A program made the position numbers and the translations under genes. Under the pieces are notes generated by a model that saw only the letters and a list, made by a program, of their open reading frames with translations, was not told where the DNA came from and did not search any database. From Zeus faber (lineage: Eukaryota > Chordata > Actinopteri > Zeiformes > Zeidae): a stretch of DNA of 64,000 nt. Positions within the stretch are counted from its first letter, which is position 1, and every line of letters begins with the position of its first letter. The DNA lies in the NCBI GenBank assembly GCA_960531495.1, contig OY482864.1, positions 8,477,644-8,541,643 on the forward strand, written 5' to 3'. Positions 44,458 to 56,300 of this stretch are shown here, piece after piece.

Positions 44458-47368
44458 TTGTGGGGCCCCCGTTGGGAAGCTTCAGCCTCTCTTGAGGGAG
44501 TAACTTGTGAGTCAATCATGGACTCTGGTTCGCAAGTAACCACAGTTTCTGAGTGTTTCTATAGAAACAATCTGTCTCACCTACCCATCCATCCTATTAA
44601 TGCTCTTCTTGAAATTGAAGGAGCTGGTGGACCGAATGTCCCCTCTCTCGACTACATAGAAGCTCGCATCAGTTTTCCCCAACCCATCACTGGCCGTGAA
44701 GAGGAGCTCGAGGTGTTAGCACTTATAGTCCCAGAATGTTCATTTCACAGTAGAACCCCACTTTTGATTGGGACTAACTTGTTATTCAGACTTTATGATC
44801 ATCTACTTGAACAAGATGGCTTAGGGTTCATCCAGAAACTTTGCTCCAAAGACCTTGCAATGATCTTCCAGCACATTGCCCGCACACATGAGACAGACAA
44901 CCATGCATATCCCGTCAAGCTGCATGGAAACGATCCCATCACCATTCCTCCAAAACAAAAGTGCTGTGTCATGGGTGATGTCAGGCTGAGAAAACACTGT
45001 CAGAATACAGCATTTTTGTTTGAACCACATGAACAACATGGGCTACCAGGTGGCGTGTTCCTTGAAGCTTCTCTGATTGACATTCCTTTTAATTCCAGAA
45101 ACAAGGTCACTGTTGTGCTGTGTAACCTAAGCGACCACAATGTCATACTGCAGCCAAAATCCATTGTTGCTCAATTATGTGCAGCCCAGCTCATCACCCC
45201 ACTTGGACCTAAACAAAATGCACCTTGTCAGGACAAGCCCATCACTGACAACCTCAAACTCAACCTTGATGACTCACCGCTATCTGAACAATGGAAAGAG
45301 CGCATCACTACTAAGCTTAACTCCATTTCAGAAGTTTTCGCAGTAGATGACCTGTCATACGGTCACACCACTGCTGTAAAGCATGACATCAGGCTGTCTG
45401 ATGAGACTCCTTTTAAGGAGAGGCCGAGACCCATTCATCCCAGTGACAGAGAGGCAGTAAAGCAGCACCTCAAAGAACTGCTTGATGCAGGAATCATTCA
45501 AGAGTCAGAGAGCCCCTTTGCATCACCAATAGTCTTAGTGCGTAAGAAGAATGGTTCGATCAGACTATGCATAGATTAGAGAAAGTTAAATGCACAAACC
45601 ATCAGAGATGCATATGCCCTTCTGAACATTGAAGAAATATTTGCAGCCCTCAGTGCGGCTAAATGGTTTTCCGTCATGGATCTCAAATTCGGGTAATTAT
45701 CAGGTGGGCATGGCAGAGGAAGATAAGCCTAAAACCACTTTTGTGTGTCCTCTGGGCTTTTTTGAATTCAATCGCATGCCACAGGGTGTCACAAATGCTC
45801 CAAGCACCTTCCAACGCCTTATGGAGAAGTGTGTCGGTGACCTCCACCTTAATGAGGTGCTCGTGTTTCGAGATGATTTGATAGTGTTCTCAGACACATT
45901 GGAAGAACATGAAGCACGGCTCATGAAGGTACTGAATCGCCTCAAAGATTACGGCTTAAAACTGTCTCCAGAAAAGTGTCACTTCTTTAAGACTTCTGTG
46001 AAGTACCTGGGTCATGTAGTCGATGCTCAGGGAGTCCATACTGACCCTGACAAGGTATCCGCCTTAAGAGATTGGCCCCGCCCTTCAACAAGGAAGGAGT
46101 TGAAATGTTTTCTAGGTTTTGCTGGATACTATCGACCTTTTGTCAAGGGTTACTCCAAAATAGCCAAGCCCCCCAACAGCATGACAGCAGGCTACTGTGC
46201 ACCAACGAAAAGAGGCAAAGTGTACAAGAGAGACTACTCCAAACCTCATGTGAGTCCAAATCTACCCCTCGGAGAGGAGTGGACTCCCGAGTGTGAAAAT
46301 GCATTCAGAACTTTAATGAACAAATTGACCTCTGCACCCATCCTTGCTTTTGCAGACCCACAACTACCGTATGTCTTCAATACCGATGCTTGTCGAGAAG
46401 GTCTAGGGGCAGCCCTCTACCAAGAGCAGGAGGGGAAGCTCAGAGCTGTGGCTTATGCAAGTCGAGGTCTTTCCAAGAGCAAACAAAACTACCCCACTCA
46501 CAAACTTGAGTTCTTAGCTCTTAAGTGGGCTGTTTGTGAGAAGTTTAATGACTACCTTTATGGGACAAATTTTACCGTACTTACCGACAACAATCCCCTC
46601 ACGTACGTGTTAACCTCTGCCAAGCTAGATGCAGCTGGACATCGCTGGTTAGCAGCTCTCTCTACTTACCAGTTCTCCATCAAATATAGAGCAGGACATG
46701 CCAAAGGCGATGCAGATGTGTTGTCCCGTCAGCCTCAAAGCCCACCTCGTAAGGATGAGGATTTGGTCAAGGAAAGAGAAAGGATTGAGGATATGAAAAG
46801 ACATCTCATGGACCCAAGAGGAAACATGGGTCAGGAAGTGTTCTCTGCCTTATGTCAACGTCACCTGGTGACATTGATAGGTGAACACCAACAACAGCCT
46901 GAGCAATCTGTTGTTGTTGAGTCTCTAGCCGTCAACACCTCATTGATATCTGACATCTTCGGTGAAGACACCTTGCCTTCTATGACAAACACTAACTGGC
47001 ACAACCTTCAAAAAGCAGATCCATGTATCTCTCGTGTCATCAACTTTGTGGAGAGAGCGTTAAAGCCCAGCATCAGAGAGACAAATCTTGAGCATTCAGA
47101 TGTAAAACTCCTCCTCAGGGAATGGAAAAGGCTTGAACTCAGAGATGTACTACACAGGAAGTGGATGGACCGGGACAACCCTGTCTATCAATTGGTCTTA
47201 CCTGAACAATTCCGAGAAAGAGCACTTCATGGTGTACACAATGATGTTGGTCACCTTGCTTTAGAGCGTGCACTACACCTTGCCCGTGCCAGATTCTACT
47301 GGCCAGGAATGGCCAGAGCCATTGAGGGAAAAATGCAAAAAAGTATGAATGATGTTTTGGGGAGCTGA
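44458..47368 (+). pseudogene. Gypsy pol: protease, RT, RNase H, integrase start
   Basis: The protease active site is MDSGSQVTTV (about 44518). RT begins near 45415. IVLVRKKNGSIRLCID is followed by a stop at 45578, then motif A (FSVMDLKFG) with a frameshift near 45690. The segment FEFNRMPQGVTNAPSTFQRL is followed by the catalytic region VFRDDLIVFSDT, where YLDD is expected. RNase H has NTDACREGLGAAL, LEFLALKWAV and LTDNNPLTYV. The integrase zinc-binding histidines (HGVHNDVGH) are present, but the paired cysteines are lost at a small deletion near 47340. It encodes the replication enzymes of the element and is inactive as read. Confidence 0.9.
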
Positions 47369-48235
47369 GCCCCAAAAAGCTGCACCTTTGCAAAACATCT
47401 GTTACTTACCCCCTTGAACTCATCTCTATAGATTATCTATCTCTTGAGCCAGACAACAGAGATACGAGAAACATACTAGTTATGACAGATCATTTCACAA
47501 AGTTTGCTGTTGCAGTGCTAATGAAAGATCAAAAAGCAAGAACCATTGCGAAAGCCCTGTGGGAAAATGTAATTGTCCATTATGGATTTCCCAGTCGCCT
47601 GCTCAGTGACCAGGGCAGAGATTTCGAATCAAAAACCATCAACTCTGCACACTAATTGGAGCACACAAAGTTTGCAGTACCCCATATCACACTTGTGGAA
47701 ATCCAGTGGAGGGATTTAACAGGACACTCCTGGGTATGCTAGGGACTCTTGAAGAGAAGGACAAGGACCATTGAGGGACTTTGGAAAGCCCTTGGTCCAT
47801 GCGATTAACTGCACGCGAAACAACACAACAGGCTTCTCGCCTTATGAGTTAATGTTTGGGAGGCAGCCCAGACTGCCAATTGATCTAGTCCTTGGAATCC
47901 ACCCTGATATGGGAAACCACAAGACCCACTCAGAGTTTGTTAAAGGCCTTCGTCAACACCTGCAAGAAAGCTACTTGCTAACTACAAAAAACTCCCAGAA
48001 AATGGGTGAGAAGAACAATGCTTGGTTTGACAGGAAAGTAAGAGCAGCAGAGCTCTTTGAGGGGGATAGAGTCTTGGTGAAGAATGTGAACATAAGAGGG
48101 AAACAAACTCGCAGACAGGTGGGAACAGAAAATCCATGTCGTCGTCAAACGGATTGGAGAGAGACCTGTCTATGTGGTTAAACCTGAAACAGGAGAAGGA
48201 CCACAGCGCACATTGCAGTGTCCGCTGGGTTGAGA
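47369..48235 (+). pseudogene. Gypsy integrase core and C-terminus
   Basis: Integrase core with SIDYLSLEPDNRDTRNILVM and the second aspartate in LLSDQGRDFESK. A stop follows at about 47654, and a frame-shifted region replaces the sequence around the catalytic glutamate. The C-terminal part (47771-48181) has NNTTGFSPYELMFGRQPRLP and a GDRVLVKN-type segment. It joins the purine tract shortly after 48235. Confidence 0.85.
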
Positions 48236-48389
48236 CACTCTGGTAGAGAGAAGCGCCAACCTTGTAAGTTCACTTATGATGAGTTGGGAGAACCTTTGAT
48301 TTTGGGCCATAAGTTACTTTTTTCAGATTTTGGGAACGGTATTTTCCATACTTGACGATTATAATGTTCATGCAGAGATGCATATATTC

Positions 48390-48402
48390 TAGAGGGGGAG
48401 TG
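48390..48402 (+). other. Gypsy polypurine tract
   Basis: AGAGGGGGAGTGTG-type purine run immediately before the 3' LTR. Confidence 0.8.
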
Positions 48403-49734
48403 TGTGACCCAAGTTATTTTCTGTAGTTCTTAAGTTACAGTATAATTCTTTTGAGATAATTGCTAAGCACTGTAATTTACGAGGCCCCCAAAACGCATCT
48501 CGAGCACATGCACGGCAGACATTAGAGCATAGACAAACTAGGAGACACGCACGCAACTGCGATGGTGGTTTGAAAGTGAGATATATATATATATATATTC
48601 ACACACACACACATACACACACACACACCTAATGTGGAAAACACTGCATTGGAGACAGGAAAACTGGTGGTGGTTTAGGAGAACTTCTGGGGAGAGTTCC
48701 CGGACGGGTGCTTTCCGAGTAAATAGACGGATTATCCTGGTGAGTTAACTGCTCTGGTTAGCTAATTAGCACTTGGTTAGCCGCTTGACATGACCTTGTT
48801 GTTGCTAGAGTAAGTAATTGTGTGTTGGATTGCCTGAGATATGTGTGTGAAACTTAAAAAACAGTCAGGATATTGTGTGTATGTGACGTGAACTGAATAC
48901 GGCCGATTGTGTTAACAGTTTAGCCATTTAGCATCGAAATGAATGTGTGTATTGCTGCCTTGAAGCTAGGTTAATTTGCACGTGCAGCGGCGGTGTGTTA
49001 ACTACAGGCAATATGTACAGTATTTTAGAACATGGGTAAACGAATTTACATGTTTGTAGAAATAAGTACGATTAAAAGATTATTTAATTTAATGCAATGG
49101 ACAGTGGAACAAAAGCATTCAGACTGTTTAATAACTGCGCTGCACACTTTTGTGCAGGCTGGGTTTTTTTTGAGGGTCGGACTTACCACTGGATCCAACT
49201 GGATTTGACTGCTTCCGCCATCGTCGTAGTTCCTGGATGCCATCACCTCTCGTCGGAAGTCCGTCACATGGACATTTTGCTCGGGTCCAGGGGTGGTAGG
49301 AGCAAAATTGGGGAACTAAACTGAGGAATATTTTGTTTTGATGTTTCTTTCATTCTGAGTACTCAGTTTTTTTCTTTGGGTTTTTCTTCGAGTTTTCTTT
49401 TGGTTCTTGGGCCCAAGACAATCAAACTGTTTCGTTTAACTTTTTTTGTGATGTGATTCTGGGTTAATGTTTATCTTCTTTGCCGCAGTGTTGAGAGAAC
49501 ATGTACATTTCTTTATTTATTTCTTGAAGGTATCTTTGTAAATACATAACTTTTATTCTCTCAAGTCGTGGTCACGTGTTGTTGTGTGGGTTTGAGGTCT
49601 CATAAATCTTAAGCTACAATCAATCCCCTTACCAAACAGATGTGAACCTGGAATCTTAAGTAGCCTGATACAACCTTAGACATAGACTTTAAGCATAGGC
49701 ACCCCCATCACGTATGGGTGACGTGAAGGTTACA
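48403..49734 (+). repeat. Gypsy 3' LTR
   Basis: 1.33 kb, starting TGTGACCCAAGTTATTTTC and ending GAAGGTTACA. It differs from the 5' LTR by scattered substitutions and small indels, showing some age. Followed by TTAG, the target duplication. Confidence 0.92.
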
Positions 49735-49738
49735 TTAG

Positions 49739-50538
49739 GGACGCTAATTAAAGGACTGTGACTGGATTAAGATGAGATGGTGCACACAGTTTAAATTTCT
49801 GATTCCGGTGAGGGCTACCGGTTCCGATGACGTCTTTGCTGTGCTTTACTTCGTTGAGATGAGATGGTACACACTATTGACTAAATACAAATGATGAGAT
49901 TTCTGGTTCTGGTGAGAGCTACCACTTCCGGTCCCGGCGACGTCTTCACTTGTGCGCTGTTGCTGTTTTTGTTGCTGCTGTTGTCTGCTGCTGGTATTGA
50001 CACTGCTGGTGTTGTCGTTGCGGCTGCTGCTGGTGCTATTGTTGGTGCCTCTAACCTTATACATTAACTGGTGTTGTCGTTGCTGCTGCTAACCTTATAC
50101 CTAAACTTAACTCTCGCATACCTTATACCTCAACTAAACGTAACCTTATACCTCGACTTAACCATCTCTAACCTGAGTGACCTTTCCAGTTCCTGTGAGC
50201 GCTACCACTTCCGGTTCCGGTGACGTCTTTGCGTGTACGTTGCTGCTGTTGTTGTTGCTGCTGCTGGTGTCGATGTTGCTGCTGCCTTGTTGCCGCTTTT
50301 GTGGCTGTTGTTGCTGCTGCTGTTGTTTTCTGTTGCTGCCACTGGTTGGAGTCGCTTTTATTGCTGTTTTTGTTGTCTTTGTTGTTGCTTTTGTTGTTGC
50401 TGTTGCTTCAGGGGCATTCTTTTGTAATGACTGGCTGACAACTACGTTCTCTCTTTCTTTTTTATATTTCTTTGTAAAGCGCATTGTGTTGCCCTGGTAT
50501 GAAATGCGCTCTATAAATAAAGTGTGACTTGACTTGAC
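49739..50538 (+). repeat. L2 3' UTR, part beyond the Gypsy element
   Basis: Three diverged repeats of the segment GAGCTACCACTTCCGGTTCC, each followed by CTG/TTG-rich low-complexity sequence, then the L2 3' terminus with its AATAAA-containing end. Open frames rich in Cys/Leu or Gln/Ser here are low-complexity artefacts. Confidence 0.8.
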
Positions 50539-50716
50539 CCATCTATACCAAATCAGAACATTGAACGGGTGTCACTCATTATGTACATAAAGACTGAGGG
50601 AAAGTTTTCTCTGGGATTAAAACAGCAACACTACTGTGACAGCCTGCTCTGCATTTCCCTGAAAAGCCTCAGAGGTGGGAGCATGTGCGAGGAAGGAACA
50701 TCAACATACTGTTCCG

Positions 50717-50766
50717 CCCCTGCGTCGGGGAATTGAACCCTGTTCTCCTGCATGACAAGCAGGGAT
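50717..50766 (-). pseudogene. tRNA-Asp fragment T2
   Basis: The 3' two thirds of the tRNA-Asp-like gene, with anticodon loop TTGTCAT (anticodon GTC). The 5' part is deleted after AGGGAT on the + strand. Confidence 0.75.
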
Positions 50767-50828
50767 GCCTGCAGACAGATGGTTACGATAAGCCTAATTT
50801 GGCTGGACAGACAAAGTGGGCCGATGTA

Positions 50829-51262
50829 TGTCCTAGGCCAGGGATGGGCTAATATTTTGGTTCAAGGGCCGGATAGAGTTTTGAAGACCATGTGAGGGGC
50901 CACATTCAAGTTTATTCAAGTTTCCTCTCGGCTTTTTGGTTCATCAAATGAGGAAGAAGCTTCAAACAGGACTTGACTGTTGGACATGATTTGAGCAGAA
51001 ACTGGCACACAGAATTAAAATCGCTTTAGAGATACGACAACCGTACAAAGTGTAGTTGGAACGATTTGAACCGGCTTGGGGACAACCTGCTGGATTTTCA
51101 GACCATGGCTTTAACCATTCACTTTAAAATTAAAGGAAATTCACACTCTGTATTGTTCACTTGTATTCCTGTATCTGAATTACTGCGTGGAGGTGTGGGG
51201 TAACATGTACAAAAAAAGAGCCATAAGGGTAGTTAACGATGCAGTATATTGTGAACATACTT
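50829..51262. repeat. U5-unit spacer with LINE fossil
   Basis: Copy of the hAT-like spacer block and of the NYCVEVWGN fossil. It is cut at 51262 by the pogo-like transposon. Confidence 0.7.
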
Positions 51263-51840
51263 ACCGTATTTTCCGCACTATAGGGCGCACTGGATTATAA
51301 GGCGCACTGTCAATAAGTGGTCTATTTTCGATCTTTTTTCATATATAAAGCGCACCGGACTATAAGGCGCATTAAGTGAAATAAAACAGTCAGATAAGTC
51401 AGTCAGTCAAACGTTATTAAATGTATTCACAATAACTCTCAACATTGTTCAAACGTTAATGAGCGTATTCCCAATAACTCCCAACCTTGTTCAGTTGTAG
51501 TTCATTCCTCGTCCACAAATCCCTCAAATTCTTCATCTTCAGTGTCCGAGTTTAACAGTTGGGGGATTACGGCATCCAGCATGCCCGGATCCCTCTCGTC
51601 ATTATCCGAGTCAGTGTCGTTGCTGTTACCTGGCAGTTCAGTGATGATTCCGGCCTTCGTCAAAGCTCGGACCACAGTTGAGACTGATACCTTAGCCCAG
51701 GCATCCACGATCCATTGGCAGATAGTAGCGTAAGTCGCCCGGCGCTGTCTCCCTGTCTTGGTGAATGTGTGTTCGTCTTCTGTCATCCACTGCTCCCACG
51801 CAGCTCGCAGGAAAGTTAAATGAAGTCAAAACACTGTGTT
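51263..51840 (-). mobile_element. Pogo-like DNA transposon, 3' remnant
   Basis: The + strand left end TACCGTATTTTCCGCACTAT with repeated ATAAGGCGCAC is a terminal inverted repeat type known from fish Tc1/mariner-pogo elements. On the - strand an open frame (51502-51786) encodes the C-terminal end of a transposase: HTFTKTGRQRRATYATICQW and AWAKVSVSTVVRALTKAGII, then an acidic tail ending EEFEGFVDEE. The DDE core and the other end are missing. Non-autonomous remnant. Confidence 0.75.
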
Positions 51841-52260
51841 TGTACCAAGTCCTAAACCTCGTCCCTAAACCTCTAACCGAAGAGGTTTAGGGACGAGGAA
51901 GGGTTGGGAGGATAAAAGTTGAGGTAATTGTTTGAGTTATATCTGATTGACACTGGGTAGATATCGGGCTTGTATATAACAGCATTTTGGTAGTTGTTTG
52001 TAAGTTGTATGTGTGATAAATATTTAGTTACTTGTTTGAGTTCTGGAGAAGTGATTGGACCACGTAAGTGAATACTTATGCTGGTATATGTTTATTGTTC
52101 ATTTTTATTGTTAATCTTGATTTGTTTTAACTTACTGTTACATGTTTGAAATGAGTAATCAATTGAAAAAGTGCAATGACTCACAGTTTTACGCTTTTAC
52201 TGTGAGCGAGGCAGATATCTTAGTGTTTACCACTCTGTGATTTACTTGTACAATGTTGTT
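51826..52260. repeat. U5-unit spacer
   Basis: Copy of 34490-35009. Its first part is folded back into an inverted repeat (51857-51898). Confidence 0.75.
51857..51898. repeat. 18-bp perfect inverted repeat
   Basis: CCTCGTCCCTAAACCTCT (51857-51874) and its exact complement (51881-51898) with spacer AACCGA. Only the right arm is present in the other unit copies (34636, 36026), so the left arm is an extra fold-back copy. Confidence 0.9.
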
Positions 52261-52311
52261 GGGCTTCGCCAGTTGGAAAAGCCTACCAAAGATAGGCGAA
52301 ACTCTTAGTTC
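52261..52311 (-). pseudogene. U5 snRNA 3' fragment, copy b
   Basis: Keeps the 3' stem-loop (GGCTTTTCCAACTGGCGAAGCC) and a changed Sm region (CTATCTTTGG). Loop I and the 5' half are replaced by spacer after CTTAGTT. Not functional. Confidence 0.85.
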
Positions 52312-52521
52312 GCTTTAGCAGTCCACGCCACCCTTTAACCATGTATACCAAATCAGAACAATGAACGGGTGTCACTTATGTACATACAGACTCAGACTGA
52401 GGGAAAGTTTTCTCTGGGATTAAAACAGTAAAGACTTCTGTGACAGCCTGCTCTGCATTTCCCTGAAAAGCCTCAGACGTGGGAGCATGAGCGAGGAAGG
52501 AACATCAACATACCGCCTCGC

Positions 52522-52593
52522 CTCCCCGTCGGGGAACTGAACACCGGTCTCCTGCATGACAAGCAGGGATACTGGCCACTATACTAACAAGGA
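52522..52593 (-). tRNA. tRNA-Asp-like gene T3 (GTC)
   Basis: 72 nt on the - strand, TCCTTGTTAGTATAGTGG... with anticodon stem CCTGC/GCAGG, loop TTGTCAT and anticodon GTC. The acceptor ends GACGGGGAG. The T-arm has a mismatch (GGTGTTCAGTTCCCC), and TTCAGTT departs from the T-loop consensus. Function doubtful. Confidence 0.78.
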
Positions 52594-53209
52594 TCTGCCA
52601 GGCGATCATTCACAGACCAAAGTTAAAAATATCTTTTGTCACAAGGAAAACGTATCTGCAGATAGATGGTTATGGTATGCCTTATTTAGCTGGACAAATG
52701 AAATGGGCCGATGTATTTCCTAGGCCAGGGATGGGCTAATATTTTGGTTCAAGGGCCGGTTAGAGTTTTGAAAACAATGTGAGAGGCCACATTCAAGTTT
52801 ATTCAAGTTTCCTTTCTTTTTGGCTCATCAAATGAGGAAGAAGCTTCAAAAAGGGACTTGACTGTTGGACATGTTTTGAGTAGAAACAGGCACACGGAAT
52901 TAAAATCGCTTCAGAGATACGACAACCGTACAAAATGTAGTTGGAATGATTTGAACCGGCTTGGGGACAACCCGCTGGATTTTCAGACCATGGCTTCAAT
53001 CATTCACTTCATAATGAAAGGAAATTCACACTCTGTATTGTTCACTCGTATTCCTGCATCTGAATTACTGCGGTGAGGTGTGGGGTAATATGTACAAAAA
53101 AAGAGCCATGCAGGATTGACTCACAGTTTTACGCTTTTACTGCGAGCAAGGCAGATATCTTCGTGTTAACCACTCTGTGATTTACTTATACAATGTTGTT
53201 GGGCTTCGC
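52594..53209. repeat. U5-unit spacer
   Basis: hAT-like block (from 52718), LINE fossil (53026-53106) and a shortened downstream spacer, leading to U5 copy c. The distance from U5 b to U5 c is 950 bases, which gives the unit length. Confidence 0.75.
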
Positions 53210-53283
53210 CAGTTGGAAAAGCCTACCAAAAATAGGCGAAACTCCTAGTTGTCCCTCTCCACTGAAGTCTTTAGTAAAAGGCG
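53210..53283 (-). pseudogene. U5 snRNA copy c, 3' part (split by LINE)
   Basis: 3' half of a U5 gene: 3' stem-loop, Sm site CTATTTTTGG, and the stem up to loop I. It ends at CGCCTTTTACTAAAGA (53268-53283), which is repeated beyond the LINE. The 5' half is at 58244-58290. Apart from the insertion the gene looks well conserved. Confidence 0.92.
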
Positions 53284-53379
53284 GTTTATGTGGTTTTTAT
53301 TCAACACATAACCAAAACATTCAATCCCCACACCACTGTGGGACAAGACATGAAAGGAACAAACAGAGAAGAACAACAG

Positions 53380-56300
53380 TCAAACATGTGATAATAACAT
53401 AATACATACACCGAACCATGAAAGATAATCGCCATTCCCCCTCCCCCCAAAAAACCTACACCAAGCCAAAACGAGCCCTTTCCACCTCTCTAGGGCCGCC
53501 TGCTGTCCCCATCTCCCCACGTCTGCCCTGATCCTCCCTCTCACTTCCCCTTCCTCCCTCCTTATGACCCAGTCCACAGTCCCTCCCGAGCCTGATGAGG
53601 TCCTGCCTGGCCACCCACAAGCCCTTCTTGTAGAGGCTTATGAGCAGCCAGAGCAGGAAGCCTTCCTTCCTGTTTCCCCCTCTACCCACAACCCTCTCCA
53701 CGCTGGTCCAGGTCAGGGTGAACCCTCTCCTCACCCTGCTTAGCAGCCTTCCCGCCCTCGCCCACACCACCCCCGCGGAAGGGCAGTCTCACATGACATG
53801 ATTGATGGTCTCCTCCTCCGAGCATGCGGCTCGGGGGCACCCAGGGGATGTTGCCAAGCTCCGCCGGTACAAGGTGGTACGTACCGGCAGTGCTTTCTGG
53901 AGGCAGGACCAGTTTAGGTCCTTGAGCCCATTGTCCAGTGTGGTCACCCCCCGCCTCATCTCGGTGTAGCGCCTCCTCTGGTCCAGCCCCAAACCCCCCC
54001 CCCCATGCCTCGGGGTGAGCCCGAAGCCACTTCGCCGTATGGCCATAGTGCCATGGCACCTGCTCTAACTGGTCCCCAAGTTGCCCAAAGTCCCCATCAC
54101 CCTCCTCACCTGGTAAGAGAAGTATAGCTGGAGGAAGTGTCCTGATGGGTGGACCACCAGAGAGGACAGCTCCCTCAACAAAAAAGAAACAAAATAGCCA
54201 TCCAGCTTTAGTGGGAGGTGAGGCACGCCCCTTCCGCCCTCCCCGATCGGCGCATACATCCCGGCCCTCGCCGCATACTCGCACCGGCCCCACCACACGA
54301 ATTTGAACACGAGACACGTGAGGGGCGCCCGCATGCATGCCGGCATCGGGAAGACGTACAACTAGTACTGTCGGGACGGCAGCACGTCTGTGTTCAAAAC
54401 CAGCACCTTGCCTGTGAGGGTCAGTGTCCTGGGTTTCCAGAGGGCGACTTTCCTCTGGACAGCTTCAATTCGCCTGATCCAATTTAGTGACAGCCCCCCT
54501 GGTACGTCTGTCCTTCCCTTCCACCGCCCAAAGAACTTGACCGAGGTCTTCGCCACATTTCGCTCGGCGCCAGACACTCGGCCAAGCTCCTGGAAGATCT
54601 CCAAGGAGCGGAGCAGGCAGGCATCACTGTCCAGAAGCAGGGTGGTGTCATACGCATACTGGGACAGCTTGACCCTAAGGCCGCCACTGCCTGGTACCAG
54701 CAGTCCCCTCACACCCGGGTCAGCCCGAATGGCCGCCGCCAGGGGCTCCATGTAAAGGATGTAGAGCAGGGGTGAAAGCGGACACCCCTGCCTGCCACCC
54801 AAAAGGTTCCCCTAGGTGCCCGTTAACAAACCGTGCTCCCCACGGCCACCCAACAAACAGCTTCCCTAAACCTACTCTCTTTAAGACTCTAAACATAAAG
54901 CCCCAGTTAACCCTATCGAAAGGTTTGGCCTGATCGAGGCCTACCACCATTAGGGGTAGCCCTCTATCTTCCACCCAAGTGATAGCGTCTCTGATGAGCT
55001 GGAGGTTCCACCTCACAGAGCGCCCAGCCGCTCCACACGTCTGGTCCACGTGGACCGCATCCGGGAGGACTGTGCGCAGACGGTCAGCGAGGACCTTAGC
55101 TTGAAGCTTGTAGTCCACACAGCATGGTCAATGGCCGCCAGTTATTAAGGTCAGAGGTGTCTCCCTTCTTGAAAAGAAGGGAAATCAACCCCTTGGCCAT
55201 CGACCCTCCAAAAGCCCCCGCGCGGAGGACCTCGGTCAGCACCTCTAGCACCACCGGACCGAGCACACCCCAAAACTTGAGATAGAACTCGGCCGGCAGG
55301 CTGTCGATGCCCGGGAACTTTCGCTTTCCCATCCTTCGAAGGGCACCCTCAAGCTCCTCCAGAGTGAGGGGGGTCTCCAAATCTTCTGCCAGGTCAGGCG
55401 GCACCCGCCGGGCAACCCTCTCTAAGAAGGCTTCTTCCCGGGTCTCATCCACCACCCTTTCACAGAAAATGGAGCAATAGTGGTCAGTGGCGACCCTCAC
55501 CATCGCATCCGCTTCTGTCACCACCTGTCCCTGACTGTCCCTGACCCCCGTGAAAACTCGCCGCGCCTTCTCGGTCTGAACTGAGCCGAAAAAAGCCGCA
55601 GAGCACGTCTAATTGCTCTCTACGAACTCCCGACGCGACCGCAGCAGGTACGCGCGGGCCCTACTCTCATAGACCTCCCTAAGCTGCGCTTTAAGGGAGT
55701 CACAAGCTCGCTTGTCTGCAGTGCCACCGAGGTTCCCCACGGTGTACTCGAGCTCAAGGGGGCGTTGCAGGCGGAGCACCTCCCTCTTCGCCTGCTTCGC
55801 CTTCCTTTTTCTGTACCTAATGGCGTAAGCTTTAATCCTCTCCTTTGCCACTTCCCACCACTCTACCACTCCGGCACAGAGAGGCCTGAGCCCCTCGAGA
55901 CCCTGGAAAACCCCGGCAAAGCTGCCATCGAACACGTCCTCCTCGAGGATGCTCTGATTTAACTTCCAGTACCCCAGACCGAAGACCGGGGCACAGGACC
56001 GGACCCGGAGGAGGAACCCATCGTGGTCCGAGAAAAAGACGGGGAGCACCCGCCCAGACAGCACGCCCAAGGACCTTGAAAGAAAAACATAGTCCAGCCT
56101 CCTCGCACTCCCCTGGGTGTTTGGCCATGTGAGACCATCCAGTCGCGGGGTGACCACCCTCCCCCCGTCCACCAGCCCGTGCCCCGCCATGAAACCCTTG
56201 ACACAAACCCGCTCGTGTCCCTCCCTATATCTAAGTTAAAATCCCCCCCAATGATCACCTGTCTGTTGGTGGCCAGGTGTGGTCCCAGACCGGCCACCGT

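Larger units (their letters stand above)
40965..49734 (+). mobile_element. Ty3/Gypsy LTR retrotransposon, defective
   Basis: 8.8 kb with paired LTRs of about 1.35 kb, a gag with PNMA-like N-terminus and CCHC knuckle, then protease, RT, RNase H and integrase in Gypsy order. The 4-bp duplication TTAG flanks it (40961-40964 and 49735-49738). It lies within the 3' UTR of the L2 element. Stops, frameshifts, a SINE in gag and small deletions in integrase make it defective. Confidence 0.92.
36395..50538 (+). mobile_element. Full-length L2-clade LINE, split by Gypsy
   Basis: An L2 non-LTR retrotransposon on the + strand, occupying 36395-40964 and 49739-50538 (about 5.4 kb without the Gypsy element). 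It has a 5' UTR, ORF1 with an SGNH-type esterase domain, ORF2 with endonuclease and RT, and a 3' UTR ending GTAAAGCGCATTGTGTTGCC then AATAAAGTGTGACTTGACTTGAC. It inserted in a U5-unit spacer: CCACGCCAC on the left and CCATCTATACC on the right are contiguous elsewhere (52325-52350) apart from a few bases. Both ORFs carry frameshifts and stops. Confidence 0.85.

Noticed and set aside
50158-50527. Cys/Leu-rich and Gln/Ser-rich frames
   Set aside because: Low-complexity CTG/TTG repeats of the L2 3' UTR.
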